A stretch of DNA of 64,000 bases from Phlegmacium glaucopus (taxonomy: Eukaryota; Basidiomycota; Agaricomycetes; Agaricales; Cortinariaceae), in NCBI GenBank assembly GCA_015039465.1, contig MU130707.1, positions 217,330 through 281,329 on the forward strand, given 5' to 3'. Below, one piece after another: positions 21,356 to 33,033 of this stretch (its first letter is position 1; the number at the start of each line of letters is the position of its first letter). The notes below the pieces were generated by a model. It searched no databases and was not told where the DNA came from. It saw nothing but the letters and a program-made list of their open reading frames with translations. Position numbers and translations under genes: made by a program.

Positions 21356-22689
21356 ATAAGTGACGATATCGAGGTGGTAGATAGATGATCATATAGAACA
21401 GCTAGAACTAGATCTTGTAGATATGCTGTGGGAAAGCGTGGGAAAGACTCATCGTTGAAAACTTTTCACGTCCGGTACTTAAACTCACTGTCCTCTATTC
21501 AGCAGTGATCACACTCAGACCATTCTTACTTATCCTTTCAACTCTCACCTACAAGACGATGGTGCACTTCATATACGCACAAAGATTGAATACAAAAGGT
21601 GAGGTCAAATTCGCATTAACGCGCATACAGTAACTTACTGCGCTTAATCGTAGACCTACCGCTCGTGTGATGACATCTTACGCCAAGTGAGTATATAGTA
21701 TTCTGAAATGCGTCTTTCTCACTCATCACCAATTAATATTGAGCCGTCTGGTTCGGTTTGAGCTCTCACGTGGACCAATTTCAACGATTTGTGTGTGCAA
21801 GACCCTCATGTACTGAGGGGTGGTATACCTACTTACGAAGGGAATAGAGGCGTAAAGGCATGGACGACAAGAGGTGAATGGTGAAGGCACTGGAACCTGA
21901 GACGGAAAAGCTAGCGAAAAAAAAGAGAGAGAAGTGAAGTTGGCAAGAAAGTTTTAGGCGTGATGTGCATTGAAAAATTAGGTTCAACGTGATCAAACGT
22001 TTTGCGTTGGAAGGCGAGGTTTTGGTGCAAATGGACTTGGAGGAAGCATAAAAGCGTAAAGGACGACTGAACCAAAATCAGCCTCGCTTCATAACATATA
22101 CAATGGGATGCACTAACTGAAAAATGGCGTCTCCTCCAGAGCCCACGCCTGTGATGTAGAGAAGGACGGGGTTAGGTGAATATTGGGCCTTTCGACCAGT
22201 TGGTCGCCATTACTCAGGTATGTCTCGCATTATAAAGGAAGCCGAGCTCATTAAATTTGCTACAAGCGCTTCATCAATCACCAACTCAAAGTACTCTACA
22301 CTTTGCATTCCGAACTCCGTACCCCCCCGTAAGCATTTTTGTACGCTTACCGTTATATTGGCTGATCCCGTGAACGCCATTCATTGAGGATGATCCAAGT
22401 GACTCGCTAATACAGAGCTCGACCATGGTCCCATTTAAATGCGAGCTTTGCGTCGAAACCGCAACAAATGCGGCTGTATTGTACATGGCCCTTGTATCGG
22501 GCAAATTCTGTTATTACGTTGATGGGAACTATCAGTACAAGCGCTTCACTTTGAGATCGTTAATACCAACAGTCTCATGTTTTCTCATTTACAGGAGGCA
22601 GCAACTGTCGTTTGTCAACTGGTGTTTTGCTTTCGATATCAATTTTCAATTTATTGAATACGACCTCCATACCGGACTCGATTAAAGGA
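21356..22689. other. Intergenic, no supportable gene
   Basis: Short frames only. A possible small first exon with GT-AG intron starts at ATG 21559 but runs into stops in its second exon. Nothing here is shared with other parts of the window. Confidence 0.4.
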
Positions 22690-24130
22690 AGGCTCGCACA
22701 GCTCCAGGATTATTCCGTGCGGAAGGTAAAGATTCACGATGCAGACGTCACATAATGCTGAATCCATCGCCAGCTGTTCATCAGTTTCACAAGTTGAGTC
22801 TCTCATGAAATCTTCACACCACTATGAACGGTTCTTTAGGTCTTGGACTTGGTGCGGGTTCATATAATCAAAGCAAATCCAGTCTTCCCGGTCTGGAAGG
22901 TCCCGCAATGCCGATTCTGAATAAGTTTATGCGAACATACATTTCATCGATCAGCGGCTCAGATAGTCATTGTCTACTCGGCTACCGCATCACTTTTAAC
23001 GAGACTGGTCAACCGCTACTGAATCTGGGACATCCATCGGAGCGCCAACATCATTAAAACTGCAAAACTGTCCATTTATCTCCCTCAGCGGTAATGCTAC
23101 CTCGTCTGGCCTTTTTGGAGGTGATTTCGAAAACAATATGCTCCTTTTTATCGAGATGATATCAAACCATCCTATGCCTACCCAGAGCCTTAACCTTTCT
23201 GCCAATTGGGTAATCTCCAACACCGTGGATATTCAAGCAACACCAGACGGCACACTCTGTATTTCCAACCACGCGTTCTTCGACAACTATTTTATCCCAA
23301 ATCTCACTTTTGCACGCGCTAATACTGAAATTTATCGTATTCCAGCTTGGAATTTAATACCGTCCACAATTGACTCTCAAACCTCCTATAATGTAGATTG
23401 GACGAGGGTTTCCAATCTTCAATTTAACCAGATTCTTACGGTGTCGGCGACTTTCCCATCTATACATACGCGAGCTCCGAAAAGGACTCGCTATGGACGT
23501 CTATATCGAATCATACCATCGAAGCGGATGGCAACAGCCTCGGATGTAAGCACAATTGTAATTTATCTATTCGATGACCATTCTTGACTTTTTGCGAGTA
23601 GTGTTTATTACCTATTTGATCTCAGAGCCTACTAGGGGAAACGCTATTATTATGCAAGGCTCAGTCACAATTAACGAGAAGCGTAAAGGGGGATTTGCGG
23701 GCCTCGGGGCTCATGAGTAAGGTTGGATATTCTGGCTGCAGGGACGCTCTGACATCCGATATCACAAAGGGTCAGGTTTGACATCTAATTGGAAAGCCAC
23801 GGCGACTCTTGGATGCCTTGCGGGTACCCTCACGGCAAACACGTCTGTTGAAAGAAACGATGGGGATCTACAAGGCAGCCATGCGTGGTTTGAAAATGAT
23901 TCAGCCGTAAAGAGATCGGTGAAGGCTTCGATGGGTATGATGCTCAACACGGATACAATCCAGAATAAAGTGCAGCCAGCATTGGAGGATAATTGTCGGG
24001 GGTTTAATCTTTCCCGGTTCAGGTGATTTTATCTTCAGCAACCCGATCTTCAATAACGAAGGTGATTTGTTGGTCGAGCTGAAGTATCAACAATTCTTGC
24101 TGCCAAGTCCAATTGCCACCAGCACCAGTT
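22690..24130 (+). pseudogene. Decayed gene, unrecognised family
   Basis: Coding-like sequence can be followed through shifting frames: NGSLGLGLGAGSYN near 22830, then SGLFGGDFENNMLLFIEMIS near 23105-23160, LSANWVISNTVDIQATPDGT near 23195, and LQGSHAWFENDSAVKRSVKA near 23865, to a Ser/Thr-rich end at about 24135. Stops and frame shifts occur near 23030, 23590-23720 and 24000. The protein seems Asn/Ser/Thr-rich and beta-like, at least 400 residues. I do not know the family. No intact copy is in the window. Confidence 0.45.
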
Positions 24131-24362
24131 CGTAGTAATTGACTTTTATTGATCTTATTACAATGTCAATCAGTATCATTTGTTGACTCCTTTCCGTTAT
24201 ATGCAAACTCTTTCTATTCACCTTGCTGTTTAAGCAAGGTCTCCCCAGGGCCTAAATTACACATTTGTTGTTTTACAACCGTTACATCTAACATAAGCAA
24301 ATACAATACTGCTCCCTCCATGCCTCATCTTTCGAATGTTGATACCCTATTTTTGTACTTGT

Positions 24363-24585
24363 TGTTGGAATATCGAGCACACCGTAAGACATTGTTGGGT
24401 GCCCGGCCCTTACATTCTTGTGGCCCACTAGTCCCTTTTTACCTCGTATCATTCCAGACCATTCCTAATTCCACTTTATTGTTTCGTATCTACATAAGTA
24501 CATAGTTATAATAACGAATACCCTCGCGCGATTGCGAGGGTCCACTGCTATCCCGAGTGAGCTTGTAGAACAGCTCATTTTAACA
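24363..24585 (+). repeat. 5' LTR of the Gag-only element
   Basis: About 220 bp, TG...CA ends, nearly identical to 25777-26006. It differs at a handful of sites and by the 7-bp duplication near the 3' end. Confidence 0.9.
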
Positions 24586-24780
24586 CAATCGCGCAGCATA
24601 CCCTCTCAACTCCCTGTCGTGTCCCCCCCTTGTTTTTTTTCTTTGTTCCGAAATCAAGTGGCTTGCTATAAGGTTGCAGTACCTTTAAAAAGCTGTAGAA
24701 GGCGGTTGCAGTCCGATAACTGTAGAAGAACTTGAAGAACTCTTGCTCACCTTTCCCCTTGCCATCTGATTAATTCCATT

Positions 24781-25668
24781 ATGGCTGAATCAGCTAAATC
24801 AACCTCTGTCCGTATCCCGAACCTAAACGACTCGAATTATGCTGAATGGTCAGTCCGTATGGAGGCTATTCTTGTTCGTCAAGGTCTCTGGTCAATGGTG
24901 AAGATATATGTATCCAGAAGCACTGCAGATGGGAAGGAAAAGTCTGCATTGAAGATTGCAGAGGAGTATGATGATTTAAAAAAGAAGAGAGATGAAGTGA
25001 GGATGGCTGAAGCACGCGCAGAGATGATTTTACGTGTCGAAGATGGTCAGCTTACTCACATGCGTTCCCGTGACCCGCTGGAGATCTGGGAGACTCTCGA
25101 GCGTGTGCACCGTGCATCTGGCTTTGCGACTTCCCTTGCACTGAGGCGGAAATTTCTGACTGCGAAGAAGGCGGAAACCCAGTCGATGCAGGCCTGGATT
25201 GGATTTATCCAAGGCCTGGCTTTTCGAATGGAACAAGCAAGCATCAGTATTAACGACCAAGACCGAATTTTAGCGCTCACTATGGGCCTTCCCCCATCCT
25301 ATGACGCTGTTATTATCAATTTTGATGCGACCTCACCCGATCTCTTGACCCTGAACCATGTTATCATTCGTTTGCTTAATGAGGAAACACGTCAAATCAC
25401 AACTCGGATTGCCGAATCCCCAACGGACCTAGCAAAGATCGAGCTTGATGAAGCAATGGCCGTAGTTGGGGGCAGTGGGAAGAACAGAAGTGGTGGCAAG
25501 GGTACCCGGGTGAACCCAGATGTGACTTGTTACTTCTGCGAACAGAAGGGGCATTATCGATCGGAATGCCCAGACAGACTTGCTTGGGAAAAGTCAAAGG
25601 AGCGAAAGGGTGGACAAGCGATGGCGGCGTGGGATTCGTCAGATTCGGATGGTGAACTTTTCTTTTGA
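24781..25668 (+). CDS. Copia-type Gag protein
   Basis: 295 residues in one exon, intact. The N terminus (NLNDSNYAEWSVRMEAIL) is the usual copia Gag start. A central UBN2-like Gag region follows, then a single CCHC zinc knuckle at residues 250-263 (CYFCEQKGHYRSEC), and an acidic C terminus (WDSSDSDGELFF). Gag builds the virus-like particle and packages the RNA. The stop falls 108 bp before the 3' LTR with no trace of pol. The intact frame despite missing pol suggests recent activity or selection for packaging. Confidence 0.9.
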   Translation: MAESAKSTSVRIPNLNDSNYAEWSVRMEAILVRQGLWSMVKIYVSRSTADGKEKSALKIAEEYDDLKKKRDEVRMAEARAEMILRVEDGQLTHMRSRDPLEIWETLERVHRASGFATSLALRRKFLTAKKAETQSMQAWIGFIQGLAFRMEQASISINDQDRILALTMGLPPSYDAVIINFDATSPDLLTLNHVIIRLLNEETRQITTRIAESPTDLAKIELDEAMAVVGGSGKNRSGGKGTRVNPDVTCYFCEQKGHYRSECPDRLAWEKSKERKGGQAMAAWDSSDSDGELFF

Positions 25669-25776
25669 TAAAACTAAATTGATGAGTTTGCGGGGGTGAA
25701 ATTGCATGATTCCGGGGGTGCGTTTTTTTGTTTTTGTTTTTGTCATTATTATTCTTGCGTTGAGCTCGCGGGGGTG

Positions 25777-26006
25777 TGTTGGAATATCGAGCACACCATA
25801 AGACATTGTTGGGTGCCCAGCCCTTACATTCTTGTGGCCCACTAGTCCCTTTTTACCTCGTATCATTCCAGACCATTCCTAATTCCACTTTATTGTTTCG
25901 TATCTACATAAGTACATAGTTATAATAACGAATACCCTCGCGCGATTGCGAGGGTCCACTGCTATCCCGAGTGAGCTTGTAGAACAGCTCATTTTAAGTT
26001 TTAACA
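25777..26006 (+). repeat. 3' LTR of the Gag-only element
   Basis: Copy of the 5' LTR, preceded by a purine-rich GCGGGGGTG tract and followed by the CTTGT duplication. Confidence 0.9.
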
Positions 26007-26011
26007 CTTGT

Positions 26012-27174
26012 TTGTATCGAGGGCACGTTACCTCCTTGTGGAATTTTGTAGAATTTAATAGAACTCGATGCTTGCGTGTCCTTCCTCCTCACTGTATTCA
26101 TTGTTCAATTGTTGTGCTGCGGTTCCTACCCCCCAAAATAAAAAATAAAAAACAAAGAAAAGAAACAAAAGCCTACCAACCCTTTCAAAATAAAAGTATG
26201 ATACATTTGTGCTAGCAGGTCCTCACAACCACACCTTACCCCCTTTCGGTTCAAACGGTCATCTATTTGCATCATTCCATATGAACTGTCGCTGCCTTCT
26301 TCCTCAACTTCCCATACTTCGAACCAGGGTGAATTCAACCCGTTTTCAACCTCCAAAGCAGAAGGCAAGAAATGACGACGAGGAGGCGACAGCAACCAAA
26401 GGTGAAGCCACCAATGCTGTCAACTCATTAAAGAAAAAGAAAAAGGCAACAAAAATAATTTTTGTGAGTCAAATGGCACTCAGCACATATACAAAACAAC
26501 TAAAGAATCATTGTCCCCAGAACCAAAAATTGTGCAGAGTATCATACAACTCCGAATGGAAAAAGAAAGGATCCAGGGCTGCTCTAAATGAGATTATATA
26601 TTCAAAATTGTTTTTCGGGCAACGGAGTCGACTGCTAGTTCAAAAATATCTTTCTTAACTGTTAAATCTATTGCGAAAAAAAAAAAACACCGATTACTCA
26701 GCAAGGTATTTTGTCGACGAAGTCGACCACTAGTTTTTATTGGCAGTCATATTCCCATTGACGGTAAATTTGCGTGATCTGATTGATGTGAATCATAAAG
26801 AGGACCATACCAGCCAAGTTTTACGTGTATCCGGCTACAACCAGAATTTCTCACGCATCTGTACTCCTTATGACGACGCTTTCGCCGACAGGGCCTTCAC
26901 CGGAAGCTTGACCAACGATTTCTCCTTCGTCTTTCTCTTCAATGACTTGTCTCTAGTCATTATTTCAACTCCTTTTTTTAAAAAAGGAAAAACATTCCCA
27001 ACAACCGATGTTTTACCCCGCATTATTATGTATTATTAAAACTTCGATGGTCACCTGAGTGATTAAAGAAGGTATCTTTACATATAGGCATGCAGGGCTT
27101 TTATTCGGACCATAGATAAGACGTGTGGAGACTGACGGTATTCATTCCCCTCTCTCCCACCAGAAGTACTCAGC
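26012..27174. other. Intergenic region without a supportable gene
   Basis: Contains A-rich stretches and a 149-codon open frame at 26209-26658 of very mixed composition, which I do not accept as a gene. A short near-repeat (CGGAGTCGACTGCTAG near 26622 and CGAAGTCGACCACTAG near 26718) is visible. Confidence 0.4.
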
Positions 27175-28452
27175 ATGTCTTTGATGTGTGTTGTCCGTAC
27201 TTCATACACGAAATCATTCGCCAGATTCAATACCTTAATAAGTAGTTCGCATTCATTCCTACGTTCAGGAGCTACAGGAAAATCCTTCAGGGAACAACGT
27301 TCGTTCAGTGGTACCCCAGCAAATTCTGGGAGTCGGAAGAAGGTTCCACCAGCCCAATCAGTTTCCCCACTCGCACCAATAGGCGTCAATGCCGCCCTTC
27401 AGGCAGCCACAGACCCCTCAATCACACCTAAACCCAAGATATTCGAGGAATTTGCCCTGAGCGATCGTGTAGGGGTGGTCTCTGGAGGAAATAGAGGTCT
27501 TGGTCTCGAGATGGCACTAGCGCTCTGCGAAGCAGGAGCACGTGCAATATACTGCTTTGATCTACCTACCAAACCATCCGATGAGTGGACGAAGACGCAA
27601 GAATATGTGAAACGGATGCAGAATGGATCGAGGTTGGAATATGTTGGTGTTGACGTTCGTGATCAACAATTAGTATGGCGTAAGGCGCAAGAGATTGGGG
27701 ATCGAGAAAAGAGGATGGACGTTTGTGTAGCCGCGGCCGGAATATTGAAATCTCACACCGATTGCTTGACGTACCCAGCGGAACAATTTAAGGAGGTGGG
27801 TCGATTTGTCTTGTTTTCCCTTGGAACTGGATTGACGGTACTGGCGCGAAGGTCATGGACGTTAACACAAATGGTGTCTTGTATACGGCACAAGCAGCTG
27901 GACAACAGATGCTCCGGTTCGGCAATAGAGGTAGCATCATCCTCATTGCTTCCATGTCGGGAAGCATAACGAACAAAGTGGATATTTCCCTTTACTAGTC
28001 AGAGTGGGCACTGAAATAACGACAAATGTAGGACCATGCCTGGGTATCATACAATTCCAGCAAGTCAGCTGTCCTCCAAATGGCGCGTAGCATGGCTTGT
28101 GAACTCGGCACCAAGAATATTCGTGTCAACTCACTCTCACCGGGACACATATACACTTCGTTCGTCCCATTTAATCAATTTTGTAGTGTTCCCACAAATG
28201 ACGAGTTTCGTGATAGGATGACAGCGGCTTATATCGATACCCAGCCACACCTCCTTGAAAAGTGGTCAAGCTTAAATCCTATGGGACGAATTGGCCGACC
28301 TGACGAGCTTCGAGGTGTTGTTACGTGGTTGGCAAGTGACGCGTCAAGCTTCTGCACGGGCAGCGAGTACGTTCCAAATCATCATTTTGAAGTTGTTTAT
28401 TGGTAACCTTCTCCTTAGCATCCTCGTGAGCGGCGGACATCATTCGTGGTAG
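27175..28452 (+). CDS. Short-chain dehydrogenase/reductase, probably mitochondrial (5 exons)
   Basis: Model join(27175..27795,27852..27977,28032..28159,28217..28366,28419..28452), 352 residues. The first 60 residues are rich in Ser, Arg and Phe and lack acidic residues, as in mitochondrial presequences. The Rossmann motif VSGGNRGLGLEMALAL (near residue 100) binds NAD(P). Tyr and Lys of YNSSK are the catalytic pair, and a Ser-rich strand (ILIASMSGS) precedes them. The C terminus (TGSD-ILVSGGHHSW) is that of the sorbose/xylulose reductase or arabinitol-dehydrogenase-like SDR group. It probably interconverts a polyol and a ketose. The 57-nt intron at 28160 is in frame and is inferred from family spacing. 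Confidence 0.85.
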
Positions 28453-28515
28453 AAAGGGATAAGAAAGGATATCTTCAGCAGCCGAGTAAAGCCGGTGTGT
28501 ATTCCCATGAATGAA

Positions 28516-28967
28516 GGCGTTTAGGCTTGCCAAACATGTGCGTATGATCATCAGGGGTCTTTACGATGGTTGGTGGGAATAGACTTGAAGAACGCTGATA
28601 AAGAGTGGTAGACCAGCAACTGTAAGGTTGGGTTGATATGATTAGGACTTTACGAACAATGGCACAAAATGTATAGTTGACCATTAAGAGGCCTCACGGA
28701 ATTCCCGCAGAGCTTGGTCTGTTCTAGAATTACGCTCCTTAGATGCCGTCCGGTTTTCTGTTGTTCGGGCAATACGCTAAGAGATTGAAGGATACAGCAT
28801 TAGATATTGTGTAAAGGAATCCACTTTCCAATTCGTACCTCAATTCGCAAACAATGGTTGAGTTGATCTTTTTGCACGTTGCATCCCCCAAAGAACTTCT
28901 TCCATCCACTCGCATGACATTCCTCTAAGGCCTCGATAAACTCTCTGCATACTGTTTTAAATTTGTG
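28516..28967. repeat. 450-bp duplicated non-coding block, copy I
   Basis: Directly downstream of the dehydrogenase gene. Repeated with roughly 10-15 per cent divergence at about 30824-31267. Shared anchors include ATGCCGTCCGGTTTTCTGTT and GTTGAGTTGATCTTTTTGCA. Confidence 0.75.
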
Positions 28968-29104
28968 TGACGGTCATTAAAACCTAGAAATGAACGATTA
29001 ACCTAGCTTTTTGTCAGACAGCTGTGGGTGCATTTGAAGTGAACTAGGTGTAAGACGTTGTCAGTGACAGTGACACGGTAACGGACCGGCGAAAGAATTA
29101 TAGG

Positions 29105-29850
29105 TCACGCGTGTATAACTCCCACGACATTCTCATCCTCTTCCCTCTCTGACCAACGTAAGATTTATGTGTCTCGAATTGCCTAAACTGTTTGAATGAC
29201 GTGTGGAAGGCTGATCCTTGATGATCAAGAGAAAGAATAATCAAGATAACACCGCTGAAACCATGATGGTGAGTACCCCGTGTATTGGCTTCGATGATCA
29301 GTGAGCTTAGTTGTGAACTATATTGTGAATATACTTCAGGCTAAAATAAGTTCAAACTTGAACAACAATTTCGATAAAGGCATCCATGGAATGTTTGTCG
29401 TCAGATCTTTCACCATCACAATTACTATTGATATTTCAAAATAGTACGTCTACATCGGACATGATCATCACTTGATAATCACCATCATTTGACAGATTTC
29501 AATGAGAGACTCTGAAACTAGGCTATTTACCCTCGGAAAGCTCGATCACGCAAAATAAGACAGTCGCGTAACCATTTTCTGCTTCAAACTAGTTAGTATT
29601 CTGATTTTGATTGTGACAGCGACACTTTGCTAAGATCATCACGAACTTCAAGTTTCACCCCAGCCACTGTATGTCATATGGATGCTAGACTCTCATAAAG
29701 CAACGATCAGACATGCAATAGGTCATTAAAACCGATACGAAATCATGAACCTGTAGAAAAAATATTTTACTGTAGAGAAAGCCTTCGAGACACTCGAAGC
29801 CTTTTCTCTTCAGCAAGATGTTTTTTCTAGAACTTTCACGGCCCTTGGTA
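29105..29850 (+). pseudogene. DUF6534 gene relic 3
   Basis: Near copy of relic 1 (6560-7290): same distal upstream block, same promoter block and same dead start (ATG AAC CTG TAG at 29745). After the remains of exon 1 it continues into decayed intron-like sequence. Confidence 0.65.
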
Positions 29851-29984
29851 AAATTTCCACCACGTTCTCACCATCAAAATCACTATTGATAATTGAAGGA
29901 CAATAATTCAAGTTAGATCGTAAATTGACCGATATCATAGTCGCTATCATGATCACCATTCTGTTGACAGATTCAAGAAGGTAG

Positions 29985-30386
29985 TGACCAGATAAAAATT
30001 ACATAGCTTTCGTAAGTCCCCAGAGTACCCAACCTTGATGGCGGTAGTATTTTAGATTCGAGGGATATGCTGATGCCAGCCTACCTACCTTGGAACAACT
30101 GACTACCGGCAGATTACAGTTGCGTACCATTTTTTGTTTCAAACTATTTACTAAAGTACACGTAGCGATGCGGCACACAAACAGACACGAAACATGAAGC
30201 TAAATCCTGACGACTTTGACTTCATTAAACTATGTCTTGAGGGCTGTCCCTACGGTAAGATATTTTTCTACAACTTTCACGGCACCCGCTAAAGGAGTAT
30301 AATATGACCTGTCCCAGGACTCTATTCTGGTATATTCGCCATGTATTTACAAGACCAAACTGGGCATCCAAAAAAGGCATTGTTGA
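29985..30386 (+). pseudogene. DUF6534 gene relic 4, truncated in exon 2
   Basis: Start ATG at 30194 with a normal 61-nt exon 1 (MKLNPDDFDFIKLCLEG), intron with GT-AG ends, then exon 2 beginning at the usual GLYSGIFAMYLQD equivalent. Sequence similarity stops near 30386, after about 60 nt of exon 2. The promoter block lacks the TATA part. Confidence 0.7.
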
Positions 30387-30823
30387 CCAGGACCCCTCAC
30401 TGGTGATGCAAGGTGCTTGGAGTGTCGCCAAAATATTATTATATTTTCCAGTGTGGTGGAAGTAGTGAGAGGTGAGAGGAATTTTCCATTGAACTCAAGG
30501 TAGTGCCAGGCCTCTCTGTAGAATGCAGTTGTGAGATGCGACGGTTATTGTTCCGAGGATGGTATCTGCTCCTTACGTTGGCGAAGGTGTTAATCTGCTC
30601 CTGGGTATATGACTTGAGGTAGCAATGATTGGGGGGAGGTGTCGTCTAGGAAGTGTGACGAGGTGTTGGCCCAATACGAGTGGCATGCGAGGGTATTTGG
30701 GCCTGTAGGCACATATGGGAGAAGCTCGTTGACGGCGTGGCAGAACTTGGAATTGGAAGGGACAACAGTTACATGGTGAGCATATCCTCATGAGGTCCAG
30801 CAGTGTGTCACCGCATCAGTCAG
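30387..30823. other. Intergenic, no supportable gene
   Basis: G-rich stretch between the truncated relic and the duplicated block. Nothing recognised. Confidence 0.35.
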
Positions 30824-31267
30824 TGCCGTTTAAGCCGCCAAACATGTGCGTGTGATCATTAGGAGTCTTTGTTGGTGCACGTGGGAATAGACTTTAAGAA
30901 CGCTGATGAAGAGTCGTAGATGTGCGACTGTAAGGTTGGGTTGACATGATTAGGACTTTACCAACAATAACACAAAATGTATAGTTGACCATTGAGAGGC
31001 CGCACGGAACTCCCGCAGAGCTTGGTATGTTCTTAAATTACACTCTTTAGATGCCGTCCGGTTTTCTGTTGTTCGGGCAATACACTGAGAAATTTAAGGG
31101 TACAGCATTAGATATTGTGCACAGGAATCCACTCTAAAAGCCGTACCTCAATTCGTAAGCAATGATTGAGTTGATCTTTTTGCACGTTGCATCCTCCAAA
31201 GAACTTTTCCATCCACTCGCATGACATTCTTCTAAAGCCTCAATAAACTCCCGCATACTGTATTTGA
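30824..31267. repeat. 450-bp duplicated non-coding block, copy II
   Basis: Second copy of 28516-28967 in the same orientation, here not attached to a dehydrogenase gene. Confidence 0.75.
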
Positions 31268-31849
31268 CCTAGTTCTCTCGTAGACAGCTTCGATATATGT
31301 GATGTGACATGAGTCATGAAAACCTAGAAAGGACCGATGATCGGTAACGGCTGACACAACGGAGATTGAAAAGTTTGATGCGCGTACGCACAAATTCGAG
31401 CAACCCAGTGTAACAGCGTGACACGAGCAAATGGTCTGAGGCGAGCAAACGGGCCAAGGTCGAGCGTGACCACGAACCAACAGGCGCAGGATCAAGAAAT
31501 TTTGGCTATCATGTTTCGAAAAGGGAGATTCTTTGAAGGTTTCAGAAGATTCCGCGTTGTTCTCATGGACAATTCCATTTTTCCCCGTTCACTTCGGCGA
31601 TCGATGCTCGGACTTTGCTCGGACTTTGAGCTTGTCGAAAGCCTCACTCTCGAAGATAAAAGGATAATTTATTTGACCTACAGGATTAATTAGATACACT
31701 ACATAATACACTTCTCCTGTCTCTAAATATTGCCCAAGGGCTGTGAAAATAGCTTGCGTGACACTTGGTTTTGACACGAGCAGCAATTTGTGACGTGACA
31801 TTTTGGCGCCGGAACCTACTGTAGCAAACGGCATGTGTGACGTAACAAT

Positions 31850-31998
31850 TTGCTCGATTTACAGCCGCCAGCGCTGAAACCATGAGTACCCAACGTAATG
31901 GCTTCGATTTATCAGTGAGTTTAGTTGTGAAGAATGTTACGAACACACTTCAGGCTAAAATAGATCCATGGGAAATGATGGAATATTTGTCGTGACTC
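31850..31998 (+). other. Distal upstream part of DUF6534 gene 2
   Basis: Matches relic 2 (7950-8090), with GCTGAAACC, GTACCCAACGTAATGGCTTC and CTTCAGGCTAAAATA. The matching remainder resumes at about 41225, on the far side of the retroelement complex. The upstream region of DUF6534 gene 2 has therefore been pushed apart by about 9.2 kb. Confidence 0.6.
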
Positions 31999-32193
31999 GT
32001 CAGGCAGGAGCATCGACACCGAACACACCGTCACAAAGTGAGTGTGATCAAGGGGTGTTGCTGATCTCCCATCAAATTGGATGCCGTAGCTGGCCATCGA
32101 CTTGTTTTTGATACTCCGGCGAGTCTGCCGGTTAGGTGCCGATGGAGTTTGGGTTGGGCTAGTAATTGGTTAGGTCCTGGTTAGCGTTAGGGG

Positions 32194-32457
32194 TGTTGGA
32201 ATATGTTATCCGCGGGGCAAACGGTCACAAGCAGTATCATGTGCGGTTAGGCACCATCAAGCGCTCGATCAGCGCTCTCGGTGTTGCCATGCCCGAGTTC
32301 AAGTAAGTATTGATTAAATCCCCTCATTCGTTTTGCTACGCTTCTTGGACCTTCGTAGTTAATTAAAAGCTACATTCGTACTCGCTGTAGTGTATATATA
32401 TCTAGTATAGTATTGTAAAGATGATATGAGATTCTTGTTCATTCCCTAGTTTCTACA
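32194..32457 (+). repeat. 5' LTR of the copia element
   Basis: Starts TGTTGGAATATGTTATCC and ends TTTCTACA; same length and apparently same sequence as 40804-41067. Confidence 0.92.
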
Positions 32458-32469
32458 GGTTATGGGCCC
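32458..32469 (+). other. Primer binding site (initiator tRNA-Met anticodon region)
   Basis: GGTTATGGGCCC directly follows the LTR. It is complementary to the anticodon stem-loop of initiator tRNA-Met (GGGCCCATAACC), the half-tRNA priming mode known from Drosophila copia. Confidence 0.8.
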
Positions 32470-33033
32470 CGGCCATTGCACTTAGAAAAAAGAAAAAAAG
32501 TCGTCGCTGAACTCGCTGTCCTTACTGCTTCATTAAAGCTATTGCCATTCATTAATAGATGTCTACGATGCCCGATCTACTGCTCGGACTATACCATTTT
32601 TTTTTTTTTTGTGTCAATTTAGGTCTTCGGAGCCTGGCTCCATGTAGACATTACAAGCTTTATTTACGGATGAAACTGCCGGGCCCCTAATGCCCATCCC
32701 TCCCCCACGGCCCCATGCTGCGCTGCTGAGGTACGTCTGAAACGATCCCCTCCCCAGTCAGCCCGACACGAAAACGCCGTTTGCATGAGCACCGCTCGTC
32801 GTGGTGAGGTAGCGGTCCGAATCCCATTCAGTGTTGTTCCTTTCATGTTTGGCAGAAATGCCCTCTAACTTTTAAGTACCCGACTGCTGGGCAGTAGGTA
32901 CGACGGATGGAACCAGGGAAAGGGTGCGCCCGACGTGTTGCGGGCAGAGGTTTTTTTTTTTTTTGTTTTTATTTTTATGGGTTTTTTGTCGTCTTCGAGT
33001 GGTTACCATTGTATGTCCTAAATGTGAACCGTA

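Larger units (their letters stand above)
24363..26006 (+). mobile_element. Complete Gag-only copia-type LTR element
   Basis: Two LTRs (24363-24585 and 25777-26006) flank a single Gag ORF. The 5-bp duplication CTTGT lies at 24358-24362 and 26007-26011. LTRs start TGTTGGAATATCGAGC and end TTTTAACA; the 3' copy has a small internal duplication (GTTTTAA) near its end. A G-rich polypurine stretch (GCGGGGGTG) precedes the 3' LTR. No protease, integrase, reverse transcriptase or RNase H is present, and there is no room for them. It must depend on enzymes from a relative. Confidence 0.9.

Noticed and set aside
26209..26658. 149-codon open frame
   Set aside because: Mixed low-complexity composition, no start context, no repeat or family pattern; likely chance.
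32653..32860. 60-codon minus-strand frame in the LINE 3' UTR
   Set aside because: Short, follows ORF2, and no conservation with the other LINE tail at 18772.
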